Assembly (NCBI GenBank): GCA_040081265.1
Contig: JBEBGV010000012.1
Location: forward strand, 1-64,000
Direction of reading: 5' to 3'
Length of the DNA: 64,000 bases
Source of the DNA: JBEBGV01 sp040081265
Lineage (GTDB): Bacteria > Acidobacteriota > Vicinamibacteria > Vicinamibacterales > UBA2999
Shown here piece after piece: positions 1-8,165 of the stretch; positions within the stretch are counted from its first letter, which is position 1; each line of letters begins with the position of its first letter. Under the pieces are notes generated by a model. It was not told the DNA's origin. It made no database searches and saw only the letters and a program-made list of their open reading frames with translations. The position numbers and the translations under genes were made by a program.

Positions 1-812
1 CAGTCAGAGAACTCGCGCGCCAGATCCACCCACTCGCCGTGGGGTGCAAGCTGCTGGTACGCCCGCCAGTGCGGTCGCGCATCCGGCGACTGCCCGCTTT
101 TCTCGAGCGTCACTGCCAGGTAGAAATGCGCGTCGGCGTATGTCGGCCGCAGACGCAGCGCCCGTCGATAGCACTCGTGCGCCTGGGGATACCGGCCGAG
201 GTCATGGAAGACGTTGCCAAGGTTGAAGTGCGCTTCGAAGATGTCGGCATCCAGCCCGATCGCCCGTTCGTACAGCGCCTGCGCCTCGGCGATCTCGTCA
301 CGTGCGTAATGAATGTTGGCGAGGTTGATGAGCGCCGGCACCAGATACGGGTCCAGGTCGAGCGCACGACGGTACGCCTTGAGCGCCTCCTCGAACCGGT
401 TCGGGTCACCATCGTCAAGCGCCGACGCGGCCACAAAAAACTGCTCGGCTGAGGACACCTCGTCGCGTGGTGAGGGATCGAGCATCGCCACGATGGGCGG
501 CACGGGACGCCGTTTCAACTCGAGAACTTTTGCCGGCGGCGCGTCGAGGCGGAAGTCGAAGGCAAGCTGCCCCGCCCTCGAGGCAACCAGGCTCCGCATC
601 ACGGCTCGAAAGGAGGAGCCAGCCGCAAGCTCCGCGTCTGCCTGGCGCACCACGGCAACGTCGCCAAAGGCGTATCCGGTCTCGCGCCCCGTCCCGGGGT
701 TGAGCCGAATCAGTCCCCACTTCTCCAGGTAGCGGAGGTGATCCTCGCGCACATGGACGTAGCGCTCGAGCAGCTGACGCCTGGAGACAAACGCGGGACC
801 TGCGGACGCCAC
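1..812 (-). CDS. MerR-like HTH plus TPR protein, cut by window edge
   Basis: The minus-strand frame is open from the left edge to GTG codons at 812 and 830; I prefer 812 because a TATAGT box lies 6 nt upstream. Residues about 10-70 look like a winged-helix MerR-type domain (SRRQLLERYVHVREDHLRYLEKWGLIR seen in two parts, with a GYAFGDVAVVRQADAEL continuation). Residues about 130-260 carry TPR repeats, visible as LDLDPYLVPALINLANIHYA and GLDADIFEAHFNLGNVFHDL followed by a third unit. Such hybrids are probably regulators or adaptors; the ligand and target are unknown. The gene is divergent from glk with no spacer. The last bases read TG, so the stop could fall exactly at the edge. There is no ATG near the start, so a start-codon-restricted gene finder would miss it. 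Confidence 0.75.
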   Translation of the reverse strand, partial: MASAGPAFVSRRQLLERYVHVREDHLRYLEKWGLIRLNPGTGRETGYAFGDVAVVRQADAELAAGSSFRAVMRSLVASRAGQLAFDFRLDAPPAKVLELKRRPVPPIVAMLDPSPRDEVSSAEQFFVAASALDDGDPNRFEEALKAYRRALDLDPYLVPALINLANIHYARDEIAEAQALYERAIGLDADIFEAHFNLGNVFHDLGRYPQAHECYRRALRLRPTYADAHFYLAVTLEKSGQSPDARPHWRAYQQLAPHGEWVDLAREFSD

Positions 813-818
813 GGGCTC

Positions 819-826
819 ACTATAAT
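819..826. promoter_or_regulatory. Overlapping bidirectional -10 boxes, possibly leaderless
   Basis: The plus strand reads TATAAT at 821-826, 7 nt before the GTG at 834 that suits glk. The minus strand reads TATAGT at 824-819, 6 nt before the GTG at 812 of the MerR/TPR gene. A -10 box at this distance puts the transcription start at or next to the start codon, which is the pattern of leaderless mRNAs. No clear -35 box or Shine-Dalgarno sequence is visible on either side. The -10 match is seen; the leaderless reading is inferred. Confidence 0.45.
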
Positions 827-833
827 CCACGTG

Positions 834-1808
834 GTGCTGATCGCTGGCGACGTCGGTGGAACCAATACGCGGCTCGGACTCTTCGCGCGTGACGCCGCAC
901 GTCCGCGCAGCGTGCTCACGCGCGAGTACGAAAGCCAGCGCTATGCGACCTTCGAGGAAATTCTCTCAGCCTTCGTGGCCGACCTGGGTGGCGTGTCGGT
1001 TGACGCAGCTGCAATTGGTGTTGCCGGACCCATCCTTCAGCAGACGGCCAGGCTCACCAACATCGACTGGGAGGTAAGCGCGTCCGGGATCAGCGCGCAG
1101 CTCGGTGGCTCGAAGGTGATTCTCCTGAACGACCTCGAGGCAATGGCCTGGTCGATCCCGGTGCTCTCGGCCACCGAACTCCACGTCCTGCAGGCGGGTG
1201 TGCCACAGCGCGGCGGCAACGCCGCCGTCGTCGCTGCGGGCACCGGGCTCGGAGAAGCCTTTCTCCCTCGCATCGACGGTCGTTTCCGGGTGCTGTCCTC
1301 CGAAGCCGGACACACCGACTTCGCCGCGAGAACCGAGCGGGAAATGGCCCTGGTCGCTCACCTGACAGAGCGCTTCGGGCGTGCCTCACTCGAACATGTG
1401 GTGAGCGGCCCGGGCCTGCTGAACCTGCACCTGTTCACCCACCAGCTTCGGCCCGCCTGCGAGGCCGTGCCTGACCCGGCGGCGCCAGGGGCCGCGGCAC
1501 AGATCACGGGGGCCGCGCTCGATGGCCGCTGTCCGCACTGTGGCGAAGCGCTGGCGATGTTCGCCGAGGCGCTCGGTGCAGAAGCTGGCAATCTCGGACT
1601 CCGCGGAACGGCCACGGCAGGCGTCTACATCGGCGGGGGCATCGCGCCGCGCGTCCTGCCGGCGTTGCACACCGACGCATTCGGTCGCGCCTTCCTGGAC
1701 AAGGCGCCCATGGACGACCTGATGGCGCGCATGCCGCTTTACGTCATCCTGAACTCGGACGCCGGCCTCCTCGGTGCGGCAGTCGCCGCCAATGCCATCG
1801 CGCCATGA
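834..1808 (+). CDS. glk: Glucokinase
   Basis: Cytoplasmic ATP-dependent glucokinase (glucose to glucose 6-phosphate) of the bacterial Glk family. From the GTG at 834 it is 324 residues, the usual family length. The phosphate-binding motif DVGGTNTRLG is at residues 6-15, the catalytic-Asp motif LLND ends at Asp100, and the second nucleotide motif AAGTGLGEA is at about 134-142. The C-terminal GVYIGGGIAPR and NSDAGLLGAA are also typical. The frame is open upstream to 738, but the extra 32 residues have no family similarity and would lie across the promoter box. A GTG at 831 is also possible. The gene is transcribed away from the MerR/TPR gene and has no operon partner downstream for 160 bp. Confidence 0.93.
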   Translation: MLIAGDVGGTNTRLGLFARDAARPRSVLTREYESQRYATFEEILSAFVADLGGVSVDAAAIGVAGPILQQTARLTNIDWEVSASGISAQLGGSKVILLNDLEAMAWSIPVLSATELHVLQAGVPQRGGNAAVVAAGTGLGEAFLPRIDGRFRVLSSEAGHTDFAARTEREMALVAHLTERFGRASLEHVVSGPGLLNLHLFTHQLRPACEAVPDPAAPGAAAQITGAALDGRCPHCGEALAMFAEALGAEAGNLGLRGTATAGVYIGGGIAPRVLPALHTDAFGRAFLDKAPMDDLMARMPLYVILNSDAGLLGAAVAANAIAP

Positions 1809-1970
1809 ACGGCAATCCTTCCAGACATCAGTCTGCTCCGCGAAGGACTAAAGGTGCTGCGGTACGTTTGAATGCGACCAGGAACACCAGCGCTCCTGTC
1901 CCCTGTCAACAACTTACGGGGATTACCACCCTTTCCGTGAGTGGCACTCAACCTGCCTAGGTAAGGACGC

Positions 1971-2330
1971 GTGGAAGGACTCCCCACAACCATCGAGAAC
2001 GTCGGCGTCGCCCGATTCGGGCTGACCGACAGGGACCGTGCACAGGCGCCAATCGTCTTTGGCATCTTCCTGATCGCGCAGGTTCTCGATGCCCTTCTGA
2101 CCTACGGCGGCGTGAGCAGCCTCGGGATCGATGTCGAGATGAACCTGCTGCTCGCGCACGGGATGCGCATCGCCGGGCCTGGCGTGACTTTGACGATCGC
2201 CAAAATGGTGGCGTGCCTGTGCGGCTTCTTCCTCTACACCACCGCCCGCCACAGGACCCTGGCGGTTGCCGCCGGTCTGTCTATCGGCGTTGCCGTCGTC
2301 CCCTGGCTGGTGGTGTTTCTCTGGCTGTAA
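1971..2330 (+). CDS. Small multipass membrane protein (DUF5658-like)
   Basis: 119 residues from a GTG preceded by AAGGA at 1963-1967, a reasonable ribosome binding site. The N-terminal 25 residues are polar. Three or four hydrophobic segments follow (about 28-45, 62-85 and 95-119). The stretch ending DALLTYGGVSSLGIDVEMN resembles the short DUF5658-type membrane proteins in which an Asp/Asn pair sits beside a hairpin of two helices. The function is not known. It stands alone between glk and the convergent oxidoreductase gene, so context gives no role. The family assignment rests on pattern only. Confidence 0.7.
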   Translation: MEGLPTTIENVGVARFGLTDRDRAQAPIVFGIFLIAQVLDALLTYGGVSSLGIDVEMNLLLAHGMRIAGPGVTLTIAKMVACLCGFFLYTTARHRTLAVAAGLSIGVAVVPWLVVFLWL

Positions 2331-2337
2331 GCGCAAG

Positions 2338-2397
2338 GGGTCTGACCCCGGTCTGACCCCGGTCTGACTGACCCCGGTCTGACCCCGGTCTGACCCC
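2338..2397. repeat. Tandem GGTCTGACCCC repeats, possible terminator
   Basis: Five head-to-tail copies of the 11-mer GGTCTGACCCC start at 2339, 2350, 2361, 2376 and 2387. The third carries a 4-nt duplication (CTGA). Each junction forms GGGGTC-T-GACCCC, a near-perfect inverted repeat that could fold as a short hairpin on either strand. The array lies between two convergent stop codons (2330 and 2406), so it could end transcription from both sides, although it lacks a U-tract. It may also be a dispersed intergenic repeat of this genome. Confidence 0.8.
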
Positions 2398-2405
2398 CGA
2401 ACGGC

Positions 2406-5400
2406 TCAGACGCGGTCGAGCGTCACACCCTCGAGCAGGTGGTCCAGCCACAGGTTTGAGAGCTTCTCCTGCACGGTGTTCTGCCTGAGTCGGGCGTTCA
2501 GGTTCGGGAAGTCCACCTTGTCCATCTCCTGATCCTGGTTGAAGCAGGAGAAGATGAACTCTTCGCGACCTGTCACCGGGTCCACATGCTTCTGCAGGCA
2601 CTGCGCGCAGACTTCTTTCATCATGCACTGCATCGGTGAGTTGATGCTGGCGATGCCGATATGGTCGGCTCGCAGATGGGGTGCGAGGACGCCATGCCTC
2701 GCGGCCTTCACCGCCGCCATCATCCGATCCGATCCGATGGCGATGATGCGCGAGACGGTGTTGATCGGCACCAGCGGCGTGCCGAGTTCCCCCTTGGCAT
2801 AGGCCACCATCGCCTGCACGATGTTCGCGCGGATATGCGTATCCTGCGGCCGACCGGGCACGATCTCGACGCCGACGTCGGTGCTCCAGATCACCTGATC
2901 GGTTGACGCCTCGATTTCCTCGCGCTTGTAGAGGTCCTCGCCCTTCTTGTAGCCGGCGAAGTAGATCACCTTGTTACCGTTGTCCTTGAGCGCCCTTGCG
3001 ATCGAGAACAGCACGGCGTTCCCGAGCCCGCCACCAGCAAGGAGAACGGCCTCGCCCGTCGGAATCTCGGTGGGCGCACCGGTCGGGCCCATGACCACGA
3101 CCGGCTCCCCGGGTTTGAGGTAGCTGATCAGCCGGCTCGACACGCCCATCTCGAGGGCAATCATCGACAGCAGCCCACGCTCACGGTCAACCCACGCGCC
3201 GGTGAGCGCGATACCTTCCATCAGCAACGGTGTCTGCCGGCCATCAGCGGCACGTGGCGCCAGGGCCTCGAAATTCTGCAGCCGATAAAATTGCCCGGGG
3301 TTGAAGTGCCGCGCCGCGGCCGGCGCTTTGACGACAACCTCGACGATGGTTTCGGTGAGCCGCACCACGCGCTCGACTGTCGCGAGCAGCTCCCCGTCGA
3401 GCGTGCCCACCAGGCGCTGCCACATCGATTCGCGCTCCGGCTGTTTCGCCGGATCAAGTGCCGCCAGCTCGTCGGCAAACACGCGCACCACCTCACGATA
3501 GCCGTGCTTGGCAGAAGCCATCGCCTTCACGACGTTCCCGGCGTACGCGGGATGGTTGTCGCCGTAGTACGACACCAGGCGCCCGTCGTTGTTGTACGAA
3601 GTGAAGAACCCCTTCGGATCGGGCGACAGCGTCGTCACGCCATCCTTGCGCTCGGCGCGGTACCCCTGGAAGAACTTCTTCCTGCCGTCCAGGGCGAATG
3701 TGCCGGGCTGTTCCTTCTCGTAGGTGACATTCGGTGAGGTGCCAGCAGCCACCAGCACCGCACGCGCGGGAAGGCGAACCTCGCGTCCGTCGGCCGCACA
3801 CACCAGCTCCTGCACCTGGTCGCTGGCGTCGGCCACGATTTCCTTCGGATCGAGGTTCTCGGCGAACCAGATCCCTTCCTCGAGCGCCTTGATGATCTCT
3901 TCGTGGTTCAGGCGATAGGCAGGCGAATCGGACATCCGCTTGCGGTACGCCAGCGTCACGCCGCCCCACGCCCGCACGAGCGGCACGAAGTTGGGTTGCT
4001 CGCCGGCCGCGAGGGCACGGGCACGTTCGGCGCGTACAGCGCGGCCGTGCACGAGGAACTCGTCCAGCACGTCGAGCTCTTCCTTGTCGTAGATCTTGCG
4101 CACGACGGCTTCCCCGCGTTCAGCGGCCAGCGCTTCGTAGCGGTCCAGCGTCTTCTCTACCTGCCCCGGGTAGTAGGCAAAGAGTTCGGTCGCCGTATCG
4201 ATACCGGTCAGGCCTCCGCCGATGACGACGGCCGGCAGGCGAACCTGCAGGTTGGGTAACGCGCTCCCCTTGAAGGCACCGGTCAACTGGAGCGCCATGA
4301 GGAAGTCGCTCGCCTTGCGGACCCCGCGCACCAGGTTGTTCTTCATATCGATCACGGTGGGACGTCCGGCACCAGACGCGATCGCCACGTGATCAAACCC
4401 GTAACCCCACACATCGTTGAGTGGCAGCGTGCCGCCAAAGCGGATCCCGCCGTAGATGCGCAGGCGCGAACGCCGCGCCAGCGTGAGGTGCAGCAGGGTC
4501 AGGAAGTTCTTGTCCCAGCGGACGGTGATGCCGTATTCCGACACTCCACCGAAGCCCTCGAGCACACGCTCATCGAGCCGACGATAGATGTCGCTCCACT
4601 TGAGGATCGGCTGCGGTGGCTGGACGTCGGTGCCCGTCCATACCTCCGGCAGCGGCTCGATCTTCAGCCCGTCGATGGCGACGACACCGAATCCCTCATT
4701 GAGCAGATAGTGCGACAGCGTGTAGCCGGCCGGGCCGAGGCCGACCACCAAGATGTTGCGACCGTTGTAGGGCAACGCGTACGGGCGGCGCACATTGAGC
4801 GGGTTCCAACGCGTCAGCAGCCCGTAGATCTCGACCCCGAGCGGCATGTTCAGCACGTCGGTCAGCACGCCGGTTTCGATCTGCGGAATGTTGACCGGCT
4901 CCTGCTTCTGGTAGATGCAGGCCTTCATGCAGTCGTTGCAGATGCGGTGTCCGGTGCCGGGGACCATCGGGTTGTCGATCATCACGATGGCGAGCGCGCC
5001 GACGGAATCGCCGGCCTTGCGCACCATGTGCATCTCGGAAATCTTCTCGTCGAGCGGGCACCCAGGTAGGGGAACGCCGAGCGGATTGGGCTGGATCGCA
5101 CCGGCCTTGTCGCGCAGGCCCTTCGAGCATGAGTCCTTGTCGCGCTCATGGCAGAGCACGCAGTAGTGGATCTCGCTCACGACTTCGCGCGGACGCCAGC
5201 GGCTGTCGGTCAGGGCAAACCCGTCACGGCGACGCAGCGTATCGTCCGGGCCGATCATCGCCTCGGGCAGCGCCTGATTCGGACGCTGCACCTGCACGAG
5301 GTTGGTGTAATCGATCGTCTCCGGAAAGCGGAAAATCACCCACGGTCGATAGGCTGGGTCGTGCAGGCGCGCAGCACACCATCGCTTCAGCGCGTCGAGC

Positions 5401-5939
5401 GCGACGGCCACCTCGGCCTTCTCGGCGTCAGTGCCCTCCACGCGCAGCGCTGTTTCGCGGTCCAGCAGCGCACACCCTGACAGGGCCACTGCCAGCTCAC
5501 GGTCGCGTCCGGCGCCCTGATGAGCGATGAGCGACTCGACGATGGCCTCGTCGCCGGACTCGAGGGTGACGTGGGCATGTCCCTTCACGAGGGGCAAGGA
5601 GCGTTTACGAACGAAGTCGGCCTTGAACCGGAAGAGCGGGTCCATCGCGGCGGTCGCCGCAGCGGTTCCCGATCGGGCGTCCTCGACCATGAACAGGTCG
5701 GCGACGAAGCGGCTCACGTGAGGCGCCATCCTGACGATCAGGTCGGACAGCTCCATGGGCGTGCGCGCGGCATCGGGGTCGCGCCGGTACCGGTCCCACT
5801 CGGCCCAGAACCCGGCGTCGCGCGATTCGACGCCACGACAGAACAGGTCGTAGAGTTCGCGGAGACGGGCGGAGTCGTGCAGGTCGGCGTAGGAAAAGCC
5901 GGGGATGCCGAGGGGCACCTGGGCTGGGGTATCAGTCAT
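2406..5939 (-). CDS. Fused Nfn/GltD-PyrK-like FAD/Fe-S oxidoreductase
   Basis: 1177 residues in one chain. Residues 1-250 form an all-helical region I do not recognise. Residues 260-341 hold seven cysteines (C260, C263, C271, C294, C334, C337, C341), as in the iron-sulfur N-domain of GltD/NfnL-type proteins. A dinucleotide fold follows with GLGPAG at 400-405 and a second with GGGLTGIDTATE near 570-580. From about 870 to the end is a PyrK/NfnS-like ferredoxin reductase segment (FNPGQFYRLQN; GGGLGNAVLFSIARAL) closed by four cysteines around MQCMMKEVCAQC and FSCF. Known Nfn enzymes pass electrons between NADH, NADPH and ferredoxin using two separate subunits of these types, so this looks like their fusion. 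Partner and substrate are unknown. It is monocistronic, with about 120 bp of upstream sequence. Confidence 0.8.
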   Translation of the reverse strand: MTDTPAQVPLGIPGFSYADLHDSARLRELYDLFCRGVESRDAGFWAEWDRYRRDPDAARTPMELSDLIVRMAPHVSRFVADLFMVEDARSGTAAATAAMDPLFRFKADFVRKRSLPLVKGHAHVTLESGDEAIVESLIAHQGAGRDRELAVALSGCALLDRETALRVEGTDAEKAEVAVALDALKRWCAARLHDPAYRPWVIFRFPETIDYTNLVQVQRPNQALPEAMIGPDDTLRRRDGFALTDSRWRPREVVSEIHYCVLCHERDKDSCSKGLRDKAGAIQPNPLGVPLPGCPLDEKISEMHMVRKAGDSVGALAIVMIDNPMVPGTGHRICNDCMKACIYQKQEPVNIPQIETGVLTDVLNMPLGVEIYGLLTRWNPLNVRRPYALPYNGRNILVVGLGPAGYTLSHYLLNEGFGVVAIDGLKIEPLPEVWTGTDVQPPQPILKWSDIYRRLDERVLEGFGGVSEYGITVRWDKNFLTLLHLTLARRSRLRIYGGIRFGGTLPLNDVWGYGFDHVAIASGAGRPTVIDMKNNLVRGVRKASDFLMALQLTGAFKGSALPNLQVRLPAVVIGGGLTGIDTATELFAYYPGQVEKTLDRYEALAAERGEAVVRKIYDKEELDVLDEFLVHGRAVRAERARALAAGEQPNFVPLVRAWGGVTLAYRKRMSDSPAYRLNHEEIIKALEEGIWFAENLDPKEIVADASDQVQELVCAADGREVRLPARAVLVAAGTSPNVTYEKEQPGTFALDGRKKFFQGYRAERKDGVTTLSPDPKGFFTSYNNDGRLVSYYGDNHPAYAGNVVKAMASAKHGYREVVRVFADELAALDPAKQPERESMWQRLVGTLDGELLATVERVVRLTETIVEVVVKAPAAARHFNPGQFYRLQNFEALAPRAADGRQTPLLMEGIALTGAWVDRERGLLSMIALEMGVSSRLISYLKPGEPVVVMGPTGAPTEIPTGEAVLLAGGGLGNAVLFSIARALKDNGNKVIYFAGYKKGEDLYKREEIEASTDQVIWSTDVGVEIVPGRPQDTHIRANIVQAMVAYAKGELGTPLVPINTVSRIIAIGSDRMMAAVKAARHGVLAPHLRADHIGIASINSPMQCMMKEVCAQCLQKHVDPVTGREEFIFSCFNQDQEMDKVDFPNLNARLRQNTVQEKLSNLWLDHLLEGVTLDRV

Positions 5940-6058
5940 GCGTTGGAACGGGTTGGGACGGGCACATGGGTCGGCGAAATCAGTGTCGCTATCCCGACAA
6001 TTTTACCGTAGCCAGGGTGGCGGGTGCCGGGTCAGGCGGCGGGGCGGCACCGGCCAGT

Positions 6059-7180
6059 CTAGTAGTCGGTGACCTTGCCGGACCAGAAGCTGTGCCGCTC
6101 CTCGGGGAGGAGGCGCACGAGACTCCGGATGGCTGCCGGACCCGGGCCAATTCGAAACTGGTATACATAGCGCTCTAGGTTGGGCGGCTTGGCATCCGCG
6201 GGAATGCTGGCGCCATGTGCGCCGTGAGAGTTCAAGAACACCAGCATGCTGTTCCGCCTGAATGGAACATCCTTCTCGAACCGGCATCGATCTGCCTTGA
6301 TCCAGTAGGGCGCCACGCTCGGCGCCTCCACATCGTCACCGACGCTGTACAGCTGCGTGCCCCACCGTTCGCTGTCGCCTGGCCTGACCAGGTAGGACAG
6401 GCAGGTGATGAAGCCCCACTTCGGATCCCGGTGGGGCGGGATGAGGTAACCACAGGAACGCAGCAGAATTCGTCCGTCCGAGCACTTGAACCGTATGCCC
6501 TCGGTGGGATCGCCTTCAGACAGTGAAAAGTTGTCACGGAGCCACGCCTTTAAGGGAACACTAAACTTGTCGATCAGGCATGAGGCAACGAGGCCGTCCA
6601 GAACCTCACCCGTGAGAAACGACCATACACGCTCACTGTAAATAGGTGCGGGACAGAAGGGTACCTTCAGCTGCCGCTTGTTCGGCGGACCGTCGCCGAA
6701 GAGTTCCACCGGCGGGAGCCCTTCGATGAGGGCGCGGTAGAACGATTCCGGCCACACGTTCTCTACCACCATGTGCGGAAAGGGATCGCTGACGAGCTCG
6801 GCGCCCATGATGGCGTCACGAGCGTGGCTCATGACCGCTTCGGCGTCGAGCACTGACGCGAGACCCTCGATCTCGGCCGCCAGTTCCCGGTCACGGAGAT
6901 AGATGGCCGAAAGCTGCGATTCGCGAAGCTGGACGCGTCCAATCAGGCCGCGCAGCTCACGCAGCTCGGCCGACAGCTTGGACTCGCGCTGCTCGGCCGC
7001 CTCGAGAGCGTCCTTGACCGCCAGGACCTCGCGCTGGAGACGGGACGATTCAGTGGCGCTGTCCTTCGACACCTGACTCAGGCGACTGGTGACCTGCTGG
7101 AGGTCTTCGACCGATCGCGCGGTGCGCGCCAGGCTGCGGGGCCTCAACAGGCCTGCAGCGGTCCTGAAGCGATTGAGCAT
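6059..7180 (-). CDS. 2-oxoglutarate/Fe(II) oxygenase-like protein with coiled coil
   Basis: 373 residues. Residues about 20-110 are charged heptads predicted as a coiled coil. A jelly-roll-like C-terminal half follows, with PPHRD (H250, D252) and NSHGAHGAS (H319 or H322) as candidate iron ligands and an Arg in ERYVYQFRI that could bind 2-oxoglutarate. This matches the HxD...H plan of 2OG dioxygenases, but the substrate is not evident. The gene starts 13 bp after egtD, so it may be co-transcribed with the ergothioneine genes or simply be a downstream neighbour. The N-terminal coiled coil resembles that of several glycan enzymes later in the window. Confidence 0.6.
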   Translation of the reverse strand: MLNRFRTAAGLLRPRSLARTARSVEDLQQVTSRLSQVSKDSATESSRLQREVLAVKDALEAAEQRESKLSAELRELRGLIGRVQLRESQLSAIYLRDRELAAEIEGLASVLDAEAVMSHARDAIMGAELVSDPFPHMVVENVWPESFYRALIEGLPPVELFGDGPPNKRQLKVPFCPAPIYSERVWSFLTGEVLDGLVASCLIDKFSVPLKAWLRDNFSLSEGDPTEGIRFKCSDGRILLRSCGYLIPPHRDPKWGFITCLSYLVRPGDSERWGTQLYSVGDDVEAPSVAPYWIKADRCRFEKDVPFRRNSMLVFLNSHGAHGASIPADAKPPNLERYVYQFRIGPGPAAIRSLVRLLPEERHSFWSGKVTDY

Positions 7181-7193
7181 GCTGTGGGCGATT

Positions 7194-8165
7194 CTAAACG
7201 GTGAAGCCCGTCAAGGCGAAACGGGCCCGGATATCGACCCACTGCGCAGCCGCGCGAAATCCCGCGTCTTCGCCAAAACGGCGCACCTGTTCGGGTTCGT
7301 ACTTATAAGAGCTCTCGGTCCAGATCGTCTCGCCCGCTTCAAACGACAGCTCGAGCCCGGCGCCCGGGATCGACACGTTCTGGGCACGGGTGGCGACTAG
7401 GTGCATCTCGACGCGCTGGTCGTGGCCATTCCAGAGGGCGCGATGCTCGAAGGCGTCGAGGTCGAAGCCGCCCCCGAGCTCGTCGTTGATGCGTCGCAGC
7501 ACGTTGCGATTGAAGGCCGCGGTGACCTGAAGGGGATCGTCGTAGGCCAGCAGCAGCTCGCGCTCGGGCTTGACCAGGTCGGTGCCGAGAAACAGCGCAT
7601 CGCCGGGGCGAAGAGACTGTCGCATGCGGACGAGGAGGTCCTGGCGGACGGGCGGATCGAAGTTGCCGATGTTGGAGCCGAGAAAGAGCAGCGCCAGGGG
7701 CCCCTCGGGCGCGCGGTGACGCGCGGCCAGTGTCAGGCCGTCCTCGTAGCTCGCCTGATGTGCGTGCGCAATCTCGACACCCTGCTGTCTCAGACGGCGC
7801 GCGGTCATCTCGAGTGCGGCGGGCGAAATGTCCACCAGCTGAATCTCGCCGATCGACTCCCCGCCGGCCGTGACCAGCGCGGCGAGCTTCTCGCCGCTGC
7901 CACAACCGAGCTCGACCAGACTGGTTGGCGCCTCGAGTGCACCCAGCATCGAGCCACCATGCCGGTGCAGCAGTGCCAGTTCCGTGCGGGTGACCTGATA
8001 CCACGGCAGCAGACAGATGGCTTCGAAGAGCTGCGACCCGAGCGCGTCGTAGAAATACTTGGACGCAATCTGCTTCGGCGTGCGCCGCAACGACTCCCGC
8101 AGGTCCTCGGCGAAGACCGCCCTGGCCGCTTCGGCCTCCTCCACCCGCGTCGCGTTAAACGACAT
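7194..8165 (-). CDS. egtD: L-histidine N-alpha-trimethyltransferase EgtD
   Basis: SAM-dependent enzyme that trimethylates histidine to hercynine, the first step of ergothioneine synthesis. It has 323 residues, the normal length. The family-specific stretch KYFYDALGSQLFE is at 36-48 and the histidine-binding Tyr region (LPWYQVTRTE) at about 53-62. The SAM motif ELGCGSGEK is at 85-93, and LFLGSNIGNF further on is also diagnostic. Its ATG overlaps the egtB stop by one base (TGATG), so the two genes are translationally coupled. Confidence 0.95.
   Translation of the reverse strand: MSFNATRVEEAEAARAVFAEDLRESLRRTPKQIASKYFYDALGSQLFEAICLLPWYQVTRTELALLHRHGGSMLGALEAPTSLVELGCGSGEKLAALVTAGGESIGEIQLVDISPAALEMTARRLRQQGVEIAHAHQASYEDGLTLAARHRAPEGPLALLFLGSNIGNFDPPVRQDLLVRMRQSLRPGDALFLGTDLVKPERELLLAYDDPLQVTAAFNRNVLRRINDELGGGFDLDAFEHRALWNGHDQRVEMHLVATRAQNVSIPGAGLELSFEAGETIWTESSYKYEPEQVRRFGEDAGFRAAAQWVDIRARFALTGFTV

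Noticed and set aside
1942..1956. Sigma-54-like site TGGCAC-N6-TGC (exact GG-N10-GC) before the small membrane protein
   Set aside because: The implied transcription start (about 1968) would leave only 3 nt before the GTG and exclude the good AAGGA ribosome site; with no other support it may be chance.
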